This document shows positions 33,159 to 41,261 of a DNA stretch of 41,610 nt, piece by piece. A program made the position numbers and the translations under genes. Position 1 is the stretch's first letter. Every line of letters begins with the position of its first letter. Below the pieces are notes generated by a model. That model did not search any database. It had not been told where the DNA came from and saw only the letters and a program-made list of their open reading frames with translations. Origin of the DNA: Hydnum rufescens UP504 (Eukaryota > Basidiomycota > Agaricomycetes > Cantharellales > Hydnaceae); the NCBI GenBank assembly GCA_014904985.1, contig MU129100.1:23881-65490 (forward strand). Reading direction: 5' to 3'.

Positions 33159-35236
33159 GCCATTTTTATGATTTCACCTCCTGGCCCAGAATTGGCTGAA
33201 ATGGCTGAAAATTGGCCAAAACTTGGCCGAAACTGAGACTTAGAGAATCTCAGACTTGCAGCGGGCCATACGGGCTTATCAGGGATAATGTTTCCATTTA
33301 TAATTATTTATTTATTATCACTATATTATACATATGCTCCACAGGGTTTCAGTCCTGTGTTTTGTTTTTATTGACTTGTTTATTTATTTATTTAAAAATT
33401 CATAAAAAACATACCACACACCTGCTTGGGCGGGCATGTGGTACTGTCTATAAGAATTTAAAACACTATCTAACACCCGCTTGGGTGGGTGTGTGGTACC
33501 GGGGATGTCATTTCACACACTTCACCGTTGGGGCTCCCCTCACCCATGGTCGCATGTTTTCATTCGGCGGGGTCATGGCTTCAGTTGGGGGATGTGGGTT
33601 CAGAAGAATACCTATGATAATAAATAATAAGGTAGTTAAAAAAAGAAAAACCAGGCAAAAGGAGCAGCCCCTGCTGCTCCTTTTGCATAGTCGGACATGT
33701 ATATATATACTAACCTTAAAGATTACCACACCCGCTTCGGCGGGTGTGGGGTTTGTCTGGGGCTTGTGTTGTGGTTTCGACTTGTTGCTGTTCATGGGAT
33801 TCATTTGGCGGGTGGGTTGTCGTTCTCCCATGTTCGTTCGGTGGGGTCGCAGGTGTTGGGTCCAGATGACAAACTAAAATAATAAATAATATGTTAGTTA
33901 TAAAAAAAAACAAGAAAAGCCATGCAAAAGGAGCAGTGCATGCTGCTCCTCTTGCGTGGTTGTACTCACCTTAAAATTACCACACACCTGCTTCTGTGGG
34001 TGTGTGGTACTCTCTTGGGTTTGGTCTGGCTGGTCATGGTTGGCATGGTTTGTTTGGCAGGTGTCATGGCCGGTCGCATCATCATTCCCCAGGGGGGTTC
34101 ATTTGGCAGGTTGTCATTTGGCTTGACTGTCTAGAATAGTAAATATGTTAGTAAAAGAAAAAATAGAAGAGCCACGCAAAAGGAGCAGTGTACACTGCTC
34201 CTTTTGCGTGGTTGTACTTACCTTAGAATTATCACACACCCACCAAAGCGGGTGTGGTTCGTCTGGGGTCCCTGTGGCCTTGTGTCATGCATTCTCGTTC
34301 CTGGGTTATGTCTGGGGGTGTTCCTGGGCTTGGGGCTCTCGTTTTGCGGGTGGTTCAGGCGATATCCTAGAATAATAAACAATTTGTTAGTTAAAAATTA
34401 AAACAATGCAAAAAGAGCAGCCCTTGCTGCTCTTTTTGTGCTGTTGAAGGGGGGGGGTGCATTACCTTGTATAGAACCACACACCCGCAACTGCAGGTGT
34501 GTCGTCTCTGTGGTGCGTCGTCGTTCGTCTGGTGGACTGATGGTGGGCGGGCGTCGTTTGGTTGGGGTTTTGGCAGGTTGCGTTACGACAGGGAGCTCGT
34601 TGTTAGCTCAGATGACGATCTACAATAATAAGTAATACGTTAGTAAAAAATAAAATAAAATAAAAAGAAAAGCCATGCAAAAGGAGCAGCGTACGCTGCT
34701 CCTTTTGCGTGGTTGTGCATATGCTTACCTTAAAATTACCACACACCCGCTTTGGCGGGTGTGTGGTTCCGTTTGCGGTTTCTGTGGTCTCGTGTTGTGG
34801 GTGTCTGGTCCTGGGTTTCGTTTGATGGGGGCTTTGGCGGGTCACGTTTGTAGCTTTCGTTTGGCGGGGGGGTTTGTTGTGGGTTCAAATAACAAACTAG
34901 AATAGTAAATAATACATTAGTAAAAAAGAAAAAAAGCAAAGCCACGCAAAAGGAGCAGCGTACGCTGCTCCTTTCGCGTGGTTGTACTTACCTTAAAATT
35001 ACCATACACCGCACTGAAGCGGGTGTGTGGTTTCGTCTGGGGCTTTGTCCAGTCGGCCGTCGTTGGCGGGTCGCATCGTGATTTCGGGGCGGGGGTGGTT
35101 CGTTCGGCAGGTCGTTATTTTGCTGGGTCTGGTCGATAACCTGGAATAATAAATAATATATTAGTTGAGAAATAAAATCAGCGCGAAAGAGCAGCATCTG
35201 CTGCTCTTTCGCGCTGTTGAGGGTGTACAAACGTAC

Positions 35237-35362
35237 CTGCCTTTATTAGAACCACACACCCGCCGTGGCGGGTGTGTGGTTCCTGGGGCCACCCATAGGG
35301 GGGTCTGTTGTTTGCTTTGGTTTGGCTGTTGCTGTGTCGGCCCTCGTCGTGTGGGCTTTCGT
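35237..35362 (-). other. Representative left-arm exon module with open frame
   Basis: A 126-nt segment between predicted splice sites, open in the frame that starts with two bases completing a codon and ends with one base left (phase 1-1, so it can be repeated without shifting the frame). It translates to a hydrophilic stretch ending EPHTRHGGCVVLIKAG. Hairpin B encodes the PHTRHGGCVV part. Confidence 0.5.
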
Positions 35363-35405
35363 CTAAAATAATCAAAGGTGTGTTAGTACAAGAACTCAAA
35401 GCAGC

Positions 35406-35438
35406 GCAAAAAGAGTAGCTTTTGCTACTCTTTTTTGC
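35406..35438 (-). other. Hairpin A variant with compensatory pair change
   Basis: The stem reads GCAAAAAGAGTAGC / GCTACTCTTTTTTGC where most copies read GAGCAGC / GCTGCTC. Both sides of the same pair have changed, so pairing is kept. Confidence 0.8.
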
Positions 35439-35554
35439 CATTGTATCTAATAGGACAAAACTCACCTTATGACCACACACCCGCAGTCGTGGGTGTGTGG
35501 TCATGTCCTCACCTTTCTGGGCCGTTGCTGGGTGTGGCTGCATAGTTGTGCAAT

Positions 35555-36195
35555 TCAACGCCGGCAATTGCTGGTACTTAGAAAGCGCCCAAGTGCTGTG
35601 TTACAAGCAGAATACATATTAATAGCAAGTATATAGATGTGTAATAAATACTATATAATAGATATTTACCCATAAATGCGAAGAAGACGATGATAATAGG
35701 TCAGAGCTCAATAAGGCATGATATGCATAATTGCAAAGTGGATTGGGCGACTTCTATGGGTCAGAATTGGCCCAAATTAGAATATATTAATGGTACATAT
35801 GCACCTTACATGGGCGATCAGTTACATTGGACATCCCAGGCATTTCTGAAATTTTCACACCTTCAATTCCCTAAATAGGGAATTGAAGGCATGAAAATTT
35901 CAGAAATGCCCAGAACGTCCAATGTAACTGATCACCCATGTAAGGTGCATATGTACCATTAATATATTCTAATTTGGGCCAATTCTGACCCATAGAAGTC
36001 ACCCAATCCACTTTGCAATTATGCATATCATGCCTTATTGAGCTCTGACCTATTATCATCATCTTCTTCGCATTTATGGGTAAATATTTATTATATAGTA
36101 TTTATTACACATCTATATACTTGCTATTAATATGTATTCTGCTTGTAACACCAGCACTTGGGCGCTTGTTAAGTACCGGCAATTGCCGGCATTGA
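35555..36195. repeat. Central palindrome of block 1
   Basis: Inverted repeat with ~316-bp arms and a 4-base centre (TTCCCT-AAAT-AGGGAA at 35,867-35,882), about 95% or better by eye. The two module arms diverge from it. The outer parts of each arm include GTAAAT...TAACA(C)CAG, which could be a first intron, and GGCAATTGC(C/T)GG. Each half also contains a 62-63-codon open frame pointing inward (35,690-35,878 plus; 35,871-36,062 minus), which I regard as a by-product of the symmetry. By position it is the candidate bidirectional promoter or origin of the block. Confidence 0.85.
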
Positions 36196-36395
36196 GTTTC
36201 CATCTTGCTCCACATCTCCGAACCACAACAGGCAACCACCTGAAAAGGCAAATGCACGACCACACACCTGCAACTGCGGGTGTGTGGTCATAAGGTGAGT
36301 CTTCCTTGTAGTAGACACAATGGCGCAAAAAGAGCAGCGAAAGCTGCTCTTTTTGCATTGCTTTGGAATTTTTTTACTAACGTGCCTTATTCTAG

Positions 36396-36608
36396 ATTGG
36401 GGACCTTGTCCCATGCACGACTGATGACCTGCGAAACGATGAGACCCCAAACAGCAACGCGACGCGGCACCACAATACACAGCAACACGACACGGCACTG
36501 CGATATATGGCAACGCGATGCGACAACGACGACGTGACATATGGCAATGTGCCAAATGAGGGCCCGGAATCATACACCTGCCACGGTGGGTGTGTGGTTC
36601 CATATAAG
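36396..36608 (+). other. Representative long exon module, fully open (71 codons, phase 0-0)
   Basis: Between predicted splice sites this 213-nt exon is open from first to last codon in one frame. The translated product is rich in Asn, Asp, Thr and His and ends PNEGPESYTCHGGCVVPYK. The exon is a multiple of three. The homologous exon at 36936-37151 is also a multiple of three (216 nt) but has two TGA codons where CGA is expected. Confidence 0.5.
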
Positions 36609-37530
36609 ATAAGTCCCCCCCCTCAGTAGCTACAGCCATGCAAAAAGAGCAGCAAAAGCTGCTCTTTTTGCATGGTCTTTAACTCTTAACTAACATATAG
36701 TCTTGTATTATAGGTCATCACTTCCTGCACGAACGAATACCCACATGAGAGCCCCCGTAACCCCCGACTATTGACACCCGAACGACGGACCGCAGTACCC
36801 CACACCCGCTGCAGCGGGTGTGGGGTACTACAAGGTTTCTTTTTATTTTTTATTGTTGTGGCACAAAAAGAGCAGCGTAAGCTGCTCTTTTTGCGCTGCT
36901 TTGGGATTTTTTTTTACTGATGCACTTTATTCCAGATAGGGGCCCATCCAACGCACAAAGATAACCCACAAAATGATGAGACAACGTGACACAGCAACCC
37001 GGCAGCGCGATACACCGCAGCATGACACGGGAACGTGACACAACAACACAACACAACAACAACACAGCAACATGACATGGCAACGTGCCAAATAAAGAAC
37101 AAGGGCCCGGAATCACACACCCGCCACGGCAGGTGTGTGGTTCTATATAAGGTAAGCCCCTGCCACCCTAGTAGCTACAGCCACACAAAAAGAGCAGTGA
37201 AAGCTGCTCTTTTTGTGCAGTTTTTAATTCTTAACTAATTACCAAGGTTTATCTGTAGGTCTTAACATGCCCTGCAAATAAATACCGACACAACACCCCG
37301 TAACCCCCTTATCAACACCCAAACAATGGGCACCCGTACGAACCGCCATACGTACCAGCCAGAGTACACGGCCCAGTACCCACACCGCTGCAGTGGGTGT
37401 GGGGTACTACAAGTATGTTTTTTCTTATTTTTTTTTATTTCTTATTCTTGTGGCGCAAAAAGAGCAGCATAAGCTGCTCTTTTTGCACTGCATTACAGTT
37501 GTACTAATATTTTATTATTTATTTCTCTAG

Positions 37531-37756
37531 ATCCTGAACCAGAATCCCCATGAGCCCCCAAGCAGAACCGGCCAAACGAGACGCAGCAAACGATAACTAT
37601 GAACGAACCCCACAAATGAAGACCGACCCCATGAGGGAGTGCCCAAAAGGAACTGGCCCTGACTGCACTCACTGTGGAGGGTACGGTGGGTATATGTGGG
37701 CGCATGACCCACATAAACTATCCCCCCCTGTGGTGGCAGACCCCGGGGGGGTATAG
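37531..37756 (+). other. Terminal exon of block 1 right arm with unique C-terminus
   Basis: The last 3' splice site (CTCTAG) leads into sequence without hairpins. From an ATG at 37550 it encodes 68 residues including KGTGPDCTHCGGYGGYMW and stops at TAG just before a (TAA)n tract. A Cys-x-x-Cys pair is visible. In the frame set by the splice site itself (phases 0, 1, 2) stops occur early, so how it joins upstream exons is unclear. Confidence 0.4.
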
Positions 37757-37759
37757 TAT

Positions 37760-37822
37760 AATATGTATATAATAATAGTAATAATAATAATAATAAATAG
37801 TAACAATAATAATAATAAGTAT
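37760..37822. repeat. AT-rich (TAA)n microsatellite
   Basis: A run of AATAATAGTAATAATAATAAT-type repeats directly after the terminal exon of block 1. Confidence 0.85.
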
Positions 37823-37881
37823 ATAACCTGGCACAGCCATGGATTGGCTGATAGATGGCCAAAAACTGAATTGGAACAGCC

Positions 37882-37972
37882 TGATTTCAGCCGTAAGGTC
37901 TGGGGGACCTATTAGGTACCATTTTCTGCCCTGAAAGTGGTACCTAAATTAGGTCCCCCATGTGACTGACCA
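37882..37972 (-). repeat. Right ~91-bp inverted repeat bounding hairpin block 1
   Basis: CTGATTTCAGCC ... TTAGGTACCATTTTCTGCC ... GGTACCTAAATTAGG ... GTGACTGACCA is the inverted partner of 33,068-33,158. Confidence 0.6.
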
Positions 37973-37974
37973 GC

Positions 37975-38465
37975 CTGATTTGCTAGTGCTTAGAGGCAAT
38001 CAGGCCCAAATGTGCTTTAATATCAAGTGACCTCCCCATGTGTCACACCCATCTGAAAGTCAGTTCATGGGATTGTGTGACATGTGACAAGTCTCAAATT
38101 TGGTTCAGAATGCCACCTCGGTCAGCCACTTGGACTGATCTCAAAAGGCATGTTGAACCACATCAAATTAATTGCCTATGAGGCATCAAAATCCTTTGAT
38201 CTCAAATAATTTCAACAGGGTGACCTTAGGTCAATCTGTAAGTCTGCCCATAGGCATTTTGATATCAAACTCATATTTGCCTGGGGGTATCAGGATAGGC
38301 CCCGGCAAGCCCAGGAATGCCCCCAAGCGGGTCAACGGGCCATATGGGCTTATCAGCAACTATGATTATTTACTTATTATTCTTTGTTCTCATGGATAAT
38401 CATTAATTTATCATATACAGTACACATCTATCTATGGGCGTGTGTTTCATTCACTGGGTTCTGGT
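37975..38465. other. Spacer between hairpin blocks 1 and 2
   Basis: No gene. At 38,327-38,365 it repeats, in direct orientation, the left-edge sequence of block 1: GCGGG...GGGCCATATGGGCTTATCAG here, GCGGGCCATACGGGCTTATCAG at ~33,260. This suggests that blocks 1 and 2 are copies of one unit. Confidence 0.55.
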
Positions 38466-38469
38466 TCAG

Positions 38470-39830
38470 GCAATGTCCTAGAAAAATCAATAAGATGTTA
38501 GTTAAAATTTATAACCAGCGCAAAAAGAGCAGCATTTGCTGCTCTTTTTGCATGGTTGCGTACACTACTTATATATTACCACACACCTGCTGCAGCGGGT
38601 GTGTGGTTTGGCGGTTTTGTTTGGCGGGTGCCATTTGGCCGGTGTTCGTTCAGCAGATTGTTGTTTGGGGGGGTCTGCCTGTCTCTTTGGGCTGCGGGTT
38701 GTTGTTTCGCCGCTTCTGGTTCAGGCGATGTCCTAGAGTAACAGGTATGTTAGTTAAAATTTGAAATCAGCACAAAGAGAGCAGCATTTGCTGCTCTCTT
38801 TGTGCAGTCACCTAGACAGGAGACTTACCTATATATAACCACACACACCCCACAGTGGGTGTGTGGGTTTTTGTATGGTGGACCTCCGTTTGCAGGTCTG
38901 CGTTTGGCAGGTCTTCATTTGGCGGGTCTTCATTCGGTGGGTCTTCATTTGGCGGGCGTTCATATGTCGGGTTTTGGTGGTGGGCATTCGTTCGGTGAGT
39001 TTGGGGTCAGGGGTTCGTGGGGGTTCAAGTTCAAGATCTAGAAGAATAAATTATGTTAGTTAAATCATTAAAACATTGCAAGAAGAGCAGCTTACGCTGC
39101 TCTTCTTGCGCCACAAAATAAATAAATAAATAAATAAAAAACTCATCTTGTAGCACCACACACCGGCCGTGTGGCGGGTGTGTGGTGCCCTGTTTTGCAC
39201 CGTGGCCGTGTTTTGATTTGGTAGGGCCCGGGGTTTCATTCACTGGGTTGTCGCTCGAGGGGGGGGGGGTCATTGGCACAGTTTTGTTCACTGGGTCTTC
39301 ATTTGGCGGGTTTGTGGTCGGAGGTTCACGTAGATTCGAGTCTAGGAACTACAAAAATTAATTTAAGATTAAAGCAGCGCAAAAAGAGCAGCTTATGCTG
39401 CTCTTTTTGCGCGGCTGTAGATATTGGGGGGGGAAACCCACCATGTATTGTACCACACACCCGCCGCAGCAGGTGTGTGGTTCCTGGGGGGCACTTGTTG
39501 GGCATGTTGCCGCTTGGCGGCTTTCATCGTGCCTTGTTTTTTGTCCAGTGGGCAGGTTTTCATTTGGCGGGTCGTTGATGGGCAGGTTTTCGCTTTGCAG
39601 GCTGCTGGGCAGCGGGTTTTTGTTTTGTGGGGCTTTGGCCGGCGGGTCCGTGTTTGGGGCTCGTGCAGGTTGAGGTCATGACCTATAATATTAAAAGATT
39701 TGTTAGTCATGAATGTTCAAAACCAGCGCAAAAAGAGCAGCTTTCGCTGCTCTTTTTGCGCTGTGATATCCACTAGGAGAAGAACTTACCTGATACAACC
39801 ACACACCCGCCGCTGCAGGTGTGTGGTTGT
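38470..39830 (-). repeat. Hairpin-intron module array, block 2 left arm (5 introns, minus strand)
   Basis: Hairpin A copies start at 38520, 38770, 39078, 39377 and 39728. Hairpin B copies start at about 38578, 38838, 39153, 39452 and 39797. Predicted introns include 38733-38828, about 39038-39144 (donor AAG/ATGAGT, mutated), 39349-39441 and 39683-39789. The exon at 38,829-39,037 holds a 15-bp repeat encoding PPNED several times. Confidence 0.8.
38885..38965 (-). repeat. 15-bp exon repeat encoding PPNED units
   Basis: On the minus strand, units CCGCCAAATGAAGAC recur three to four times and encode Pro-Pro-Asn-Glu-Asp. Variation falls largely at third codon positions. Single PPNE motifs occur in several other left-arm exons of both blocks (for example near 33,580, 33,835 and 34,870). 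Confidence 0.65.
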
Positions 39831-39884
39831 TTGCTTGCCTTTCTAGGCGGTGGCGGTCCAGTTGGGTAGCTGCAAAGAGAGAGT

Positions 39885-40230
39885 GCGACTCAATGCCGGC
39901 AATTGCTGGAACCCAAAAAGCATGCAAGTCCTGGCACCATGAGCACAATCTCAATTAATAGCAAATATCTAGGCATGAAATAAATAATATATAATAAATA
40001 TGAGTCCTAAAATGCAAAGAAGACGACGATAATAGGTCAGAGCTCAATAAGGCGTGAGATGCCTAATTGAGCTCTGACCTATTATTGTCATCTTCGTTTC
40101 ATTTTTGGACTCATATTTATTTATATTATTTATTTCATGTCTAGATATTTGCTATGAATTGAGATTGGGCTCATGCTGCCAGGACTTGAGCACTTTTTGG
40201 GTTCCGGCAATTGCTGGCATTGAGTCGTGT
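39885..40230. repeat. Central palindrome of block 2
   Basis: Inverted repeat centred at ~40,057 (GAGCTCAAT at 40,040-40,048, ATTGAGCTC at 40,066-40,074) with ~170-bp arms of lower identity. It shares with block 1 the GACGA(C/T)GATAATAGGTCAGAG segment and the GGCAATTGC(T)GG outer part. It lacks the inner ~150 bp per arm that block 1 has. Confidence 0.8.
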
Positions 40231-40458
40231 TCTTTCTTCGGAACTCCGCACCCACCGAGACACAACTGCCCAGAAAGGGAAGCAGGGCAAATGCCAAGAA
40301 TGGAAGCAGATGACCACACACCGCGCTGTGGGTGTGTGGTCATCTAAAGTGAGTGTTTTTTTTAATCGTAGTAGCTACGATGGTGCAAAAAGAGCAGCGA
40401 AAGCTGCTCTTTTTGCACTATTTGGATTTTTTTACTAACACGTCTTTTATTATTCTAG

Positions 40459-40775
40459 ATTATGACCTGGTCCACAGTGACAATTCGCCAAGCGATGAGG
40501 CCCCAAATGGGAAGCCCAACCAGGAACACGACAGATGCCAACGCGCCAAACAACAATGCGCCAAACGACAATGCGCCAAACGACAACGTGCCAAACGACA
40601 ATGTGCCAAACGACAATGCGCCAAATGATGACACGCCACACGACAACGCACCAAATGGCAACGCGCCAAATGATGATGTGCCGAACGATAACGCGACAGA
40701 TGCCAGTGTGACAGACGACAAGGGGCCCAAGGAACCACACACCTGCTGCAGCGGGTGTGTGGTAGTATTCCTAAG
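40459..40775 (+). other. Longest exon module, fully open (317 nt) with APNDN repeats
   Basis: Between TTCTAG and AAG/GTGAGT, this exon is open throughout in the frame starting at its first base. It contains an ATG at the second codon, about eleven 15-bp units encoding APNDN-like pentapeptides (40,537-40,700) and the C-terminal EPHTCCSGCVVV from hairpin B. The P-N-[E/D] core matches the left-arm PPNED units in frame and in wobble-type variation, supporting translation of at least this exon type. Confidence 0.55.
40537..40700 (+). repeat. 15-bp exon repeat encoding APNDN units
   Basis: About eleven units of GCGCCAAACGACAAT with mostly synonymous or conservative differences. They are related on the opposite strand to the CCGCCAAATGAAGAC units at 38,885-38,965. 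Confidence 0.8.
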
Positions 40776-41261
40776 GTGAGTCCCCCCCAGTAGATACGGC
40801 CGTGCAAAAAGAGCAGTGAATGCTGCTCTTTTTGCGCTGCCTTCACTTAACTAACTTGTTTTTCTATTTAGGTCTTTGCCTTTCACCTGAGCGAATAATG
40901 ACCCCCGCGACCCCAGGTATCGAAACCTGAGCAGCAGTACAAACAGGCACCCAAGAGCCTGTTCGCCCCCCCACAGTGCAAAATAAAGTACCACACCCGC
41001 AGCAGCGGGTGTGGTACTACAAGATGAATATTTTTTTTTTGTGGCGCAAGAAGAGCAGCATAAGCTGCTCTTCTTGTGATGCTTTAATATTTAACTAACG
41101 TTAACTTTCTTGAGGTGGCTGTGTCCATGTATAGAACTGGGGTGTGGTGTTAAGTATGTTATTGTTAACTTTTAGCTACTCTAGTACAAAAAGGGCCTCT
41201 GGCTGCCCTTTTTGCACTACTATTGATTTTTTGAACTAACCATCGTCCCCCATTATAGGAT

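Larger units (their letters stand above)
33409..35555 (-). repeat. Hairpin-intron module array, block 1 left arm (8 introns, minus strand)
   Basis: Eight repeats of [exon ending in hairpin B]-[5' splice site]-[hairpin A]-[branch point]-[3' splice site], read on the minus strand. Predicted introns: 35363-35465, 35141-35236, 34897-34991, 34620-34728, 34367-34465, 34131-34221, 33874-33969 and 33612-33714 (91-109 nt). Donors read AAG/GTGAGT, CAG/GTACGT, AAG/GTAAGT and similar; acceptors TTCTAG, TTCCAG, TTTTAG, TTGTAG or TCATAG; branch sites CTAAC or CTAAT. Hairpin A starts at 33655, 33924, 34176, 34408, 34677, 34946, 35181 and 35406. Hairpin B lies at about 33413, 33471, 33725, 33979, 34232, 34476, 34738, 35001, 35251 and 35472. 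Exons are 126-168 nt. Confidence 0.85.
36240..37756 (+). repeat. Hairpin-intron module array, block 1 right arm (5 introns, plus strand)
   Basis: Same modules as the left arm on the opposite strand. Predicted introns: 36295-36395, 36609-36713, 36835-36935, 37152-37258 and 37413-37530 (101-118 nt). Donors AAG/GTGAGT, AAG/ATAAGT (mutated), AAG/GTTTCT, AAG/GTAAGC and CAA/GTATGT; acceptors TTCTAG, TTATAG, TTCCAG, CTGTAG and CTCTAG. Hairpin A at 36325, 36640, 36862, 37184 and 37455; hairpin B at 36259, 36569, 36795, 37112 and 37376. Long exons (213, 216 nt) alternate with short ones (121, 154 nt). Long and short exons carry distinct hairpin B subtypes: ACACACC(C/T)GC in long exons, GTACC(C)CACACC in short ones. 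Confidence 0.85.
40313..41260 (+). repeat. Hairpin-intron module array, block 2 right arm (4 introns, plus strand)
   Basis: Hairpin A at 40385, 40804, 41046 and 41184; hairpin B at 40313, 40734 and 40988. Predicted introns: 40349-40458, 40776-40871, about 41023-41113 (donor AAG/ATGAAT, weak) and about 41155-41258. The last hairpin A is a divergent version with a GGGC / GCCC stem base instead of GAGC / GCTC, and its exon has lost hairpin B. The array fades here and the window ends soon after. Confidence 0.8.

Noticed and set aside
33212..33877. 221-codon plus-strand open frame at the left edge of block 1
   Set aside because: It runs antisense to the predicted splicing direction and through hairpins A and B; no homology recognised.
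35690..36062. Pair of mirrored 62-63-codon genes in the palindrome
   Set aside because: Both are the same sequence read from the two arms and point into the palindrome centre; no start context or homology supports them.
37527..37862. 111-codon minus-strand frame with long Tyr/Leu runs
   Set aside because: It is translation of the (TAA)n microsatellite and antisense of the terminal exon.
33409..41260. CRISPR array or bacterial terminator/REP-like repeats
   Set aside because: The host is clearly fungal, spacing is irregular (138-419 bp), two different hairpins alternate, and splice signals explain the surroundings.
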